Assembly (NCBI GenBank): GCA_024404295.1
Contig: JAKSQE010000093.1
Span: forward strand, 1-5,454
Direction of reading: 5' to 3'
Length of the DNA: 5,454 bases
Origin: Oscillibacter sp.
GTDB lineage: Bacteria > Bacillota > Clostridia > Oscillospirales > Oscillospiraceae
Under the pieces are notes generated by a model. The model saw only the letters and a program-made list of their open reading frames with translations, was not told the origin of the DNA and ran no database searches. A program made the position numbers and the translations under genes. How positions within the stretch are numbered: position 1 is the stretch's first letter; every line of letters begins with the position of its first letter. Of this stretch, positions 1 to 5,443 are shown in pieces.

Positions 1-252
1 CTTGGCTGTCAGAACTTGGCCGGTTCTAAATTCCTCCCCTGCTGTCTCTGCATGGTGGCGCATGGTTTCCAACATTTCCTGCCCACGAACGCCGGGCATT
101 CCTAAATAGTTGTCCACTTTTTCGGATTTCCAAAGGGGATTTTCTTCCGGAGGGTTGCTCACCACCAGTACGCTGCGACCTCTGGCCCGCACATTGATGG
201 CAGCCGACAGTCCAGCAGGCCCACCGCCAATTACCAGCACATCATATGGCAT
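1..252 (-). CDS. Thioredoxin-reductase-like FAD-dependent oxidoreductase, N-terminal part (runs off left edge)
   Basis: Only the first 84 codons lie in the window. The protein opens with a beta strand and the dinucleotide-binding glycine motif GGGPAG (residues 9-14) of a Rossmann fold, expected to bind FAD. It then has VDNYLGMPGVRG (residues 46-57) and an ELLETM-like helix, the pattern seen after the first FAD segment in the TrxB branch of pyridine-nucleotide-disulfide oxidoreductases. Members are cytoplasmic and move electrons from NAD(P)H through FAD to a thiol or protein partner. The redox CxxC of true TrxB would lie around residue 135, outside the window, so genuine TrxB cannot be told from the TrxB-like proteins common in Clostridia. 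The ATG at 250-252 is preferred because AGGGAAGG (263-270 on the complement) precedes it and no in-frame ATG occurs nearby upstream. It is divergent from rpe, and its upstream region carries TTGC/GCAA repeats. Confidence 0.85.
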   Translation of the reverse strand, partial: MPYDVLVIGGGPAGLSAAINVRARGRSVLVVSNPPEENPLWKSEKVDNYLGMPGVRGQEMLETMRHHAETAGEEFRTGQVLTAK

Positions 253-305
253 ATTTTCGCCGCCTTCCCTTTTAGCTTGTCCGCTTTTGATAGTTTTAGG
301 ATACG

Positions 306-354
306 TTGCATTCGCAAAAAAATATATTGCATTTGCAACAGGGCAAAATTTTGC
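306..354 (-). promoter_or_regulatory. Operator-like cluster of TTGC/GCAA inverted repeats in the flavoprotein gene promoter region
   Basis: Two near-identical 12-bp sites, TTGCATTCGCAA (306-317) and TTGCATTTGCAA (327-338), start exactly 21 bp apart, about two helical turns. The second is an inverted repeat TTGCA/TGCAA around TT. A third perfect palindrome, GCAAAATTTTGC, lies at 343-354. On the complement a TATATT box (326-321) with a weak TTTTGC (348-343), spacing 16, could be the promoter of the leftward gene, which would place the sites over the promoter core. Repeated dyads at helical phasing are typical of a dimeric repressor or activator. I do not recognise the regulator: the motif is not the Rex, LexA, PerR or CcpA consensus. 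The promoter call is weak and the operator role is inferred. Confidence 0.4.
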
Positions 355-409
355 ACGTTTGGTTGCTTTTCCAATAAGAGTTTGATACACTAAAGCTGCA
401 AAATCCGCT

Positions 410-440
410 GAGAGCCGGCAGCGCATTTCTGCCGGCTCTC
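410..440. other. Perfect 12-bp-stem hairpin between divergent genes (orphan terminator-like element)
   Basis: GAGAGCCGGCAG (410-421) pairs perfectly with CTGCCGGCTCTC (429-440) across a 7-base loop. An outer CCGCT (405-409) could also pair with AGCGG (451-455) around a 10-base bulge. The stem is strong enough for an intrinsic terminator, but neither side has a proper T-tract: the plus strand continues TATTCC and the minus strand AGCGGATTTT. No gene ends here, since the flanking genes diverge from this gap. It may end a short unannotated transcript, insulate the two promoters, or be a dispersed intergenic repeat. Confidence 0.6.
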
Positions 441-575
441 TATTCCAAAAAGCGGCGGCGCCACTCCCGGGGCAAGTCGCTGCAAATCGTTCTCAAGGGG
501 GACGCACTGGCCGCTTGCCATATCCTATGCGCCCCTGTGTCCCCGGGTCACGCAGGGAAGAATCCCTGTCCTTGC
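441..575 (+). other. GC-rich non-coding stretch with extensive potential RNA pairing upstream of rpe
   Basis: No recognisable gene lies here. An open frame crosses it on the plus strand, but it has no good start codon or ribosome site and resembles nothing I know. Possible pairings are CCCGG (466-470) with CCGGG (543-547), GGCAAG (471-476) with CTTGCC (514-519), and a local hairpin at 488-504. There are also two mutually exclusive hairpins: 533-540 with 550-557, or CAGGGA (553-558) with TCCCTG (563-568) across AGAA. GC-rich DNA pairs easily by chance, no known riboswitch or ncRNA signature was recognised, and the best rpe promoter lies downstream. A structured leader or small RNA is therefore only a possibility. 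Confidence 0.25.
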
Positions 576-578
576 GAT

Positions 579-608
579 TATAATATGTATTCTTTATAGA
601 AATGAGGT
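579..608 (+). promoter_or_regulatory. Probable rpe-recR promoter -10 box and ribosome binding site
   Basis: A perfect TATAAT lies at 579-584, which would start transcription near 591 and give a leader of about 25 nt containing the ribosome site TGAGGT (603-608), 7 bases before the rpe ATG. No convincing -35 box or TGn extension precedes it. An alternative pair, TTGCGA (572-577) and TATAGA (595-600) with a 17-bp spacer, looks acceptable but would start transcription at about 607 and lose the ribosome site, so it is less likely. Confidence 0.45.
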
Positions 609-615
609 CTTTCCC

Positions 616-1260
616 ATGATTAAGATCGCACCTTCCATCCTTTCTGCCGATTTTGCCAATCTGGAGCGCGACATCAAGAAAATTGAGACTGCCGATTATG
701 TCCACGTGGACGTAATGGACGGTGTGTTCGTGCCCAATATCTCCATCGGCATTCCCGTGCTGCAGTCCATCCGCAAGGTCACCGACATGTTTCTGGACGT
801 CCATCTGATGATCACCGAGCCGGTGCGTTATGTGGAGCAGTTCTGTGACGCCGGCGCTGATTTGGTCACCGTCCATGTGGAGTCTGACACCGAAGAAAAC
901 ACGCACAAGGCGATCGATGCCATTCATGCCAAGGGCAAGAAGGCCGGCATCGTGCTGAAGCCCAAGACCCCCGCAGAGGCAGTCCTTCCTTTCCTGGATA
1001 AGGTGGAGCTCATTCTGGTCATGACGGTAGAGCCCGGATTTGGCGGTCAGAAGTTCATGGCTGATATGATGCCAAAGGTCACCGCTATCCGCAAGCTGAT
1101 TGACGAGAAGAACCCCGCCTGTGAGTTGGAAGTGGACGGCGGCGTAGCTCCCGACACCTGCAAGACCTGTATTGATGCAGGTGCCAACGTGTTGGTTGCC
1201 GGCAGCGCAGTCTATAAGGCAGCCGATATCCCCGCACGTATTGTCGAGCTGAGAGGCTAA
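616..1260 (+). CDS. rpe: Ribulose-phosphate 3-epimerase
   Basis: This cytoplasmic enzyme interconverts D-ribulose 5-phosphate and D-xylulose 5-phosphate in the pentose phosphate pathway. The 214-residue product has the usual family length and covers the whole (beta/alpha)8 barrel. Visible signatures are APSILSADF (5-13, substrate Ser7), VHVDVMDGVFVPN (29-41, with metal ligands His30 and Asp32), DVHLMI (61-66, metal ligand His63), MTVEPGFGGQKF (136-147, phosphate loop), EVDGGV (172-177, metal ligand and acid/base Asp174) and AGSAVY (195-200). Ligand roles are assigned by alignment from memory with human RPE, where the matching residues are His35, Asp37, His70 and Asp175. The metal site and the catalytic Asp pair appear intact. 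The ATG at 616 directly begins the conserved first strand and has a ribosome site 7 bases upstream. recR follows after 25 bp, so the two are probably cotranscribed. The usual clostridial neighbours rsgA and thiN are absent on both sides. Confidence 0.97.
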   Translation: MIKIAPSILSADFANLERDIKKIETADYVHVDVMDGVFVPNISIGIPVLQSIRKVTDMFLDVHLMITEPVRYVEQFCDAGADLVTVHVESDTEENTHKAIDAIHAKGKKAGIVLKPKTPAEAVLPFLDKVELILVMTVEPGFGGQKFMADMMPKVTAIRKLIDEKNPACELEVDGGVAPDTCKTCIDAGANVLVAGSAVYKAADIPARIVELRG

Positions 1261-1285
1261 TCCAAACCACAAGGAGAACGTACGC

Positions 1286-1885
1286 ATGGAATACTTCCCC
1301 GCACCTCTTGAAAAATTGGTGGAGCAGTTCGCCCGTCTGCCGGGCATTGGCAGCAAAAGCGCCCAGCGTCTGGCATTTCATGTGTTGGGCCTGCCGGAAA
1401 GCGAAGCAAAAGAGTTCGCTGACGCCATTTTAGATGCAAAGCACAGCGTCACCTGCTGCCCCGTATGTCAAAATTTCACCGCCGGCGGCCTGTGCCCCAT
1501 CTGCTCTTCCCCCAAGCGAGACAGCAGCACCATCTGCGTAGTGGCTGATCCCAGAGATGTGGTGGCGATCGAGCGCAGTCGAGAGTATCATGGTCATTAC
1601 CATGTGCTTCACGGCGTCATTTCTCCCATGAACCATGTGGGGCCGGACGATCTGGCCATTAAGCCGCTGCTGGAACGCGTCTCAAAGGGCGATATTCATG
1701 AGGTCATTATGGCCACGAACCCCGACACGGAGGGCGAAGCGACTGCCATGTATCTGGCGCGGCTGTTGAAACCTTTTGACGTACGTGTCACCCGCCTTGC
1801 ATACGGCATTCCCGTAGGCGGTCATCTGGAATTTGCCGATGATGCCACACTGATGCGGGCTTTGGAAGGCCGCAGAGATATCTGA
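1286..1885 (+). CDS. recR: Recombination mediator protein RecR
   Basis: RecR works with RecO (and RecF) to load RecA onto SSB-coated single-stranded DNA during gap repair and homologous recombination in the cytoplasm. The 199-residue product matches the normal length and is complete. Domains in order: a helix-hairpin-helix with LPGIGSKSAQRLAFHVL (18-34); a zinc finger of two CxxC pairs, C58/C61 and C70/C73, with an extra Cys57; a Toprim domain at about 81-174 with DPRDVVAIE (88-96), HVLHGVISPM (106-115) and ATNPDTEGEAT (143-153); and the C-terminal PVGGHLEFADDATLMRALEGRR segment with the family's Walker B-like part. AAGGAG at 1271-1276 lies 9 bases before the ATG. recR often follows dnaX and the ybaB/yaaK gene in Firmicutes; here it follows rpe instead. 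A strong terminator starts 17 bases after its stop, making it the last gene of the unit. Confidence 0.97.
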   Translation: MEYFPAPLEKLVEQFARLPGIGSKSAQRLAFHVLGLPESEAKEFADAILDAKHSVTCCPVCQNFTAGGLCPICSSPKRDSSTICVVADPRDVVAIERSREYHGHYHVLHGVISPMNHVGPDDLAIKPLLERVSKGDIHEVIMATNPDTEGEATAMYLARLLKPFDVRVTRLAYGIPVGGHLEFADDATLMRALEGRRDI

Positions 1886-1902
1886 TTGGTTTCTGAATGG
1901 TT

Positions 1903-1941
1903 CAGGACCTCGGTGCATTTGCACCGAGGTCCTGTTTTGTT
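1903..1941 (+). terminator. Intrinsic terminator of rpe-recR
   Basis: CAGGACCTCGGTGC (1903-1916) and GCACCGAGGTCCTG (1921-1934) form a perfect 14-bp stem with the 4-base loop ATTT, followed by TTTTGTT (1935-1941). It begins 17 bases after the recR stop. Its T-tract runs into the TAA (1942-1940) of the convergent gene. On the minus strand the stem is preceded by an A-rich tract but followed by AACCATT, so it should terminate poorly in that direction by the classical mechanism, although it lies right after that gene too. Confidence 0.93.
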
Positions 1942-4900
1942 ACATCAGCGTGTAAAGGATCTTTGCCATCTGGCCACGCGTAATATTGCTATTCGGTTGG
2001 AAACTGCCGTTCGTATAGCCGCTGATGATTCCCTGCGCCACCATAGTCTGAATGTAATAGGTGGCATAGGCAGGGATCTTCGCTGTATCCGTAAACGTCA
2101 GCTGCGCCACGGCGTAGCCTTTTTCCTGTGTCCGGCCGATCATGGTGGCGGCCTGCGCACGGGTCAGGGACATATTGGGCTCAAAGTATAGCCGCCCATT
2201 CTTTGTTGTGCCGTTAATAACGCCCTCTGTATAAAGCGCCTTAACTGCCGGCAGTGCATAGTCCGCAATCTGATTCAGATCTGCAAAAGGCAGTTCCACG
2301 TTGGCATAAGCGCTCTCGTTCAACCCCAAATATCGGTACAGCATCACCGCGAACTGCGCACGGGTGATATTCTGGTTCGGCTTGAAACTGCCATCGGTAT
2401 ATCCGGTGGTCACGCCTGCGTTATACAGATAGTCGATATAAGTAGCTGCCCAGTTGCTCTGGATATCCGTAAATTTGTGTTCCACGCCAACAGGGGCAAT
2501 GTCCACACTGGCACGGCCGATATTGCCGGAGGCATCTCGGGCAATGATGGTGACACGACCTGCCTCATGGCTTTCACCCAGTTCCGGCAGATATATCGTC
2601 ATCTGGCCGTTTTTTGCGTCATAGTTGGCAGTTGCCATGGTGCTTCCGTTATAGGTTGCCACCACGCTGCCGGCCGGCAGAACACCATCCACACGGTCAC
2701 TGATCTTCGCTCGGACTACTGCTGCCTCACTATCTGCTTCCGCTGTGATCTCGGGCACTTCCCGGTCCATGGTCCCCTGAAAAGCCGCGACCATCTGATC
2801 CATATAAATCTTTCCGCTGTTTGCTGTGGTCAGGATAGAGGCAAACTCCCCGGTCTCCTCGTTTAACGCATCCACCATGACGCCCTGTACGGCGAAGCCC
2901 TCGATATACGTCGCAGTTTCCGGCATCTGAACATTGATCTGCTTCCAACCGGTGAAATCCAACGTACAGATCCGTTGACTTGCACCATCCGTCTCCATCA
3001 TCAGATCGTTTCCGGATCCATCACCATAAACCCACAGATTCACAGCGTCATAGGGTTCAGGGATCTCGTAATAAGCGTTGATACTTGCGCGTCCATCATA
3101 TTCCAAATCGGAGTAAGTCAGACCCAAAGCACCTCTGCCAAAGCGCACATATTCTGCATCGGTTTTCCATTCTGACTGAATGCCCATCCCGTAGCCCACG
3201 GTACCGGTTCCGTTTTCAAAGCCATCCAACGTCTTCAGCGGGATTCTGGTCACCGTGACCGGAATGGTCACGCTGTTTCGGCCGGCGGATACCGTGATTG
3301 TTCCCTCGCCGGGAGCCGAAGCAGTAAACTTACCGCCCTCATCGATCATTCCAATATTTCCGCTGAGCGACCACGTAAATGCCTCAGGGTCTGCCTTGAC
3401 GGGCAGGTGGTTCCATACCGCCTCACCGCTGAGGGACAGCTTTGCTCCCGGCGTTACCGTTAGGCTGGACACAGAAGCTGTACCGTTTTTCATGGTGATC
3501 GCATCCGGTGTATCCACAACGTGAATGATCGTTTGTCCGCTTTTGCTGCCGCTGGAGGCCTTCACCGTAATATCTCCCGCCACTTTCGGGGTCTTCAAAA
3601 CGTTGTCTGTTATGCTGCCGGCCGATGCAGACAATGTGTAGGTCTTATTCATCGGTATGTAGTTGCTATCCACCGCTGTAGCCGTGATCTGCACAGAACT
3701 TCCGGCCAATACGTAATCATTTGCAGCGCTCACATAGAAGTGGTGCAATGTACCGCTGGGGCGATTGGATGCCACCAAAAAGACCTGGTTGGTGACCTTT
3801 CGGTTCGATTCGGAGGGTCGATTATAAATCGTTGCCGTGGTGCTGTCCGGTGTTGTCACCGCCAGATTGGTGGAGCCGCCGCCGTCCAATCCCAACACAT
3901 TCACACAGCCCAATTCCATCAGACGCTCACCGACTTGCGTCAGAGAACTGCCGACAGAATAGCCGCTCTTTCTTCCGTCCATCGTATAGAACACGATCGT
4001 TCCATCCGCCTTCTGACCAATGGCGGTGCGAGGGTTCACCCCTGTGGGCAAATCGCTTTTCAGCGTACCGTTTTCCACCAGGGAATACAGTGCACCTACG
4101 GCATATTCTACTTCGTCCCAACCTTCGTTGGCGGAAATATGCACCGTGATCTCTGTACCCACCTGCAAATTACGCAATGCATCCACATAATAGCTGTTGG
4201 CCTCTCCGTGAACGGACAAAGCGATCTGATTCGGCTGAAGGCTGACAGCTCCGGGGCCATCTTGAATCTGCTCCACGTAAGCAGTCACCCGACTGCCGAT
4301 GGCAACTTCGCCGGATGTGATCGTGCAAAGCACATTGACACCTGCATCCACTGTTCCCGTTGTATGGCGGCTATTGAAATCGTATGTATATAGATATATT
4401 CCGCCGCCGCTGACGCGCGCTTTATTGATGCCGGCAATGGGACGGATCAGTTCTGTGACGTTTCCGTATCCGCCATCTACGCCGTAACCCAAATCAACCT
4501 GTGCCGTAACACCGGGCTTTCCGATTAGGGCCGTTCCATCTGACCGGAATCCCACAGCATAATAGCCGCCGTCGCTGGTGCGGAGTTTTCCCTCCGTCAC
4601 CACTATGCCGATGGGTAAGCCATTGCCGGTATTATAAAAATCGCCATTGATGCCGGCCACTACACGATATCCCTGCGCCTCCAGAGCCTGCGCTGCCGTA
4701 GATACTGCAGTGCAATCTGTCATGGTATCTCCGGCGGTAACAATGGGTTTCACCGTCTTATTGGGTTCATAAGTGATCAAATTCTCTGTGCGAAGGTCCG
4801 AATAGGCTGTGCTCCAGAACACATTGGTGGAAAGCTGTGTTCGGTTATGCAGCAAGGTGTCCTTCGCAGATAAATCTTCGCCCATCGCCTCCGATGCTGC

Positions 4901-4972
4901 TGCAGGAACCGTCAGTCCCAAAGCCAGCGCCAATACCAGAAGCAATGACAGCGGTTTTTTCAAGGTTTTCAT
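1940..4972 (-). CDS. Secreted SLH-anchored phosphodiester glycosidase (NAGPA/DUF2233 family) with Ig-like modules
   Basis: This 1010-residue protein is exported and probably held on the cell wall. A Sec signal peptide occupies about 1-26 (KK n-region, LLLVLALALGL core, AAA before S27). Residues about 75-402 form an NAGPA-type phosphodiester glycosidase domain, the family of the human mannose-6-phosphate uncovering enzyme, which cleaves sugar-1-phosphodiesters. Its signatures are GINGDFYN (107-114), LPIGIVV (119-125), NPRTAIG (313-319) and GLDGGGSTN (361-369). Then come two Ig/Big-like beta domains (about 408-487 and 490-577), a jelly-roll-like, possibly carbohydrate-binding module (about 581-731) and another Ig-like domain (about 738-826). 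Three SLH repeats (about 833-882, 895-945, 959-1010) end in ITRAQ, LTRAQ and ITRGQ, variants of the wall-polymer-binding TRAE motif. AAAGGAGA lies 5 bases before the ATG. It is convergent with recR and divergent from the ferredoxin gene. The natural substrate is unknown; a wall-linked or host glycan phosphodiester is inference. Confidence 0.92.
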   Translation of the reverse strand: MKTLKKPLSLLLVLALALGLTVPAAASEAMGEDLSAKDTLLHNRTQLSTNVFWSTAYSDLRTENLITYEPNKTVKPIVTAGDTMTDCTAVSTAAQALEAQGYRVVAGINGDFYNTGNGLPIGIVVTEGKLRTSDGGYYAVGFRSDGTALIGKPGVTAQVDLGYGVDGGYGNVTELIRPIAGINKARVSGGGIYLYTYDFNSRHTTGTVDAGVNVLCTITSGEVAIGSRVTAYVEQIQDGPGAVSLQPNQIALSVHGEANSYYVDALRNLQVGTEITVHISANEGWDEVEYAVGALYSLVENGTLKSDLPTGVNPRTAIGQKADGTIVFYTMDGRKSGYSVGSSLTQVGERLMELGCVNVLGLDGGGSTNLAVTTPDSTTATIYNRPSESNRKVTNQVFLVASNRPSGTLHHFYVSAANDYVLAGSSVQITATAVDSNYIPMNKTYTLSASAGSITDNVLKTPKVAGDITVKASSGSKSGQTIIHVVDTPDAITMKNGTASVSSLTVTPGAKLSLSGEAVWNHLPVKADPEAFTWSLSGNIGMIDEGGKFTASAPGEGTITVSAGRNSVTIPVTVTRIPLKTLDGFENGTGTVGYGMGIQSEWKTDAEYVRFGRGALGLTYSDLEYDGRASINAYYEIPEPYDAVNLWVYGDGSGNDLMMETDGASQRICTLDFTGWKQINVQMPETATYIEGFAVQGVMVDALNEETGEFASILTTANSGKIYMDQMVAAFQGTMDREVPEITAEADSEAAVVRAKISDRVDGVLPAGSVVATYNGSTMATANYDAKNGQMTIYLPELGESHEAGRVTIIARDASGNIGRASVDIAPVGVEHKFTDIQSNWAATYIDYLYNAGVTTGYTDGSFKPNQNITRAQFAVMLYRYLGLNESAYANVELPFADLNQIADYALPAVKALYTEGVINGTTKNGRLYFEPNMSLTRAQAATMIGRTQEKGYAVAQLTFTDTAKIPAYATYYIQTMVAQGIISGYTNGSFQPNSNITRGQMAKILYTLM
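1965..2400 (-). repeat. Diverged direct repeat encoding the first and third SLH motifs
   Basis: The 52-bp segments 1965-2016 (third SLH repeat) and 2349-2400 (first SLH repeat) align without gaps at 37 of 52 bases by eye, including a shared GAAACTGCC. Both encode the G-Y-T-x-G-S-F-x-P-N core leading into NITR. The middle SLH repeat is more different. This suggests that repeats one and three are the closest relatives inside the anchor, through either duplication or strong shared constraint. Confidence 0.6.
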
Positions 4973-5016
4973 GGTCTTCTCCTTTCGCTCGGGTGGAAAC
5001 GTACAATTACTCCGTT

Positions 5017-5045
5017 AGGATATCACAGACGTGCTTTACTGTAAA
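5017..5045 (-). promoter_or_regulatory. Promoter of the SLH-anchored protein gene
   Basis: On the complement, TTTACA (5045-5040; 5 of 6 to the -35 consensus) is followed by a 17-bp spacer and TATCCT (5022-5017; 4 of 6), with a TGA directly before it giving an extended -10. Transcription would start near 5010 and give a leader of about 38 nt carrying the AAAGGAGA ribosome site (4985-4978). No clear operator was seen over this promoter. Confidence 0.7.
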
Positions 5046-5115
5046 TGAACAAACCGTTACAAAAATTTCTAAGTTTGGTTTTCTTTCCATGGACTGTTTT
5101 TTAAGAAAACGGGTA

Positions 5116-5144
5116 TATACACACCTCGATCGATTTGATATAAT
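5116..5144 (+). promoter_or_regulatory. Promoter of the ferredoxin gene
   Basis: TATACA (5116-5121; 4 of 6 to the -35 consensus), a 17-bp spacer and a perfect TATAAT (5139-5144) preceded by TGA make an extended -10 sigma-A-type promoter. Transcription would start near 5151 and leave a short leader of about 24 nt that includes the AAGGAGG ribosome site at 5160-5166. The -10 box sits inside the 17-bp palindrome described separately. Confidence 0.75.
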
Positions 5145-5153
5145 AATTATATC
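5137..5153 (+). promoter_or_regulatory. PerR/Fur-like operator palindrome over the ferredoxin -10 box
   Basis: GATATAAT-A-ATTATATC is a perfect 8-1-8 inverted repeat. Its inner 15 bases match the Bacillus PerR box TTATAATnATTATAA at every fixed position except the two outermost bases, while the Fur consensus TGATAATnATTATCA fits less well. It covers the -10 box and reaches the expected transcription start, the position at which a repressor blocks RNA polymerase. PerR is a metal-dependent peroxide-sensing repressor, so the ferredoxin would be induced by oxidative stress. A caveat is that any TATAAT next to its mirror gives part of this pattern by chance. Confidence 0.55.
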
Positions 5154-5174
5154 TGACGCAAGGAGGAATTGCTC

Positions 5175-5363
5175 ATGATTCAGGTTGATGGTAGCCGCTG
5201 CATTGGCTGCGGAATGTGCGTTGCAGCAGTACCCGGAGTTTTTAAGATTGTAGGGAACGTATCCACGGTGATCCGTCAGCCGGAGGACCTTAAACAGACC
5301 CGACAGGCATTTGATGCCGCCAACGGATGTCCGGTCAATGCCATTACGTCGAACGCTGTTTAA
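5175..5363 (+). CDS. Single-cluster [4Fe-4S] ferredoxin
   Basis: This 62-residue cytoplasmic electron carrier should hold one [4Fe-4S] cluster through C9, C12, C15 (CIGCGMC) and C52 (GCPVNAI). The length and the order VDxxxCIGCGxC, PGVF, then CPxxAI match the monocluster ferredoxins of Thermotoga and Desulfovibrio type. The second-cluster cysteines of clostridial 2[4Fe-4S] ferredoxins are absent, and Val19 replaces the cysteine that usually follows the first motif (CP becomes VP), so the disulfide known in the Thermotoga protein cannot form. The ATG at 5175 is chosen because AAGGAGG (5160-5166) is 8 bases upstream; the in-frame TTG at 5169 would be only 2 bases away. The gene is alone in the visible region and divergent from the SLH protein gene. 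Its redox partner is not shown by the context. Confidence 0.93.
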   Translation: MIQVDGSRCIGCGMCVAAVPGVFKIVGNVSTVIRQPEDLKQTRQAFDAANGCPVNAITSNAV

Positions 5364-5424
5364 CCGTCTTTACCCTAAAAGACAATCCCCTGCTTTTGAA
5401 GACAGCTTTTTGCCAACCAACTTC

Positions 5425-5443
5425 TTCTAAAAAACTTTTAGAA
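5425..5443 (+). terminator. Possible weak AT-rich terminator hairpin after the ferredoxin gene
   Basis: TTCTAAAA (5425-5432) pairs perfectly with TTTTAGAA (5436-5443) across a 3-base loop, about 60 bases after the ferredoxin stop, followed by ATTTGTGGTTT up to the window edge. The stem has a single G-C pair and the tail is not a clean T-tract, so it is a poor classical terminator. It may act in either direction or be part of an intergenic repeat that continues past the window. Nothing else recognisable was seen between 5364 and 5424. Confidence 0.3.

Noticed and set aside
110..385. A 91-codon open frame on the plus strand at the left edge
   Set aside because: Its first half is antisense to the conserved FAD-binding region of the flavoprotein gene, and its end passes through the operator-like repeats.
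441..575. The GC-rich segment as SRP RNA, 6S RNA, a T-box or a tRNA
   Set aside because: The SRP apical-loop signature, the T-box motif and a cloverleaf with anticodon are all missing, and I could not recognise 6S features with confidence.
378..593. An open plus-strand frame through the rpe upstream region, possibly a gene remnant
   Set aside because: It has no suitable start codon or ribosome site, crosses the perfect hairpin and resembles no known protein.
493..1356. A 287-codon open frame on the minus strand opposite rpe
   Set aside because: It lies antisense to rpe, whose protein is clearly conserved. Its translation has a His/Asp/Gly-rich composition typical of an antisense shadow, with no recognisable domain.
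1886..2191. A plus-strand open frame beginning right after recR
   Set aside because: It starts at or before the recR terminator and then runs antisense to the SLH repeats, with no ribosome site and no recognisable product.
3521..4393. A 290-codon open frame on the plus strand inside the surface protein gene
   Set aside because: It is antisense to the glycosidase domain, has a Cys/His/Arg-rich low-quality translation and no ribosome site, and does not resemble any known family.
5096..5110. GTTTT-TTAAG-AAAAC as an operator between the divergent promoters
   Set aside because: It is a short, imperfect A/T-tract dyad of low information, expected often in AT-rich promoter DNA.
5377..5397. AAAAG...CTTTT hairpin after the ferredoxin gene
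   Set aside because: The stem is only 5 bp with an 11-base loop, too weak to claim as a terminator.
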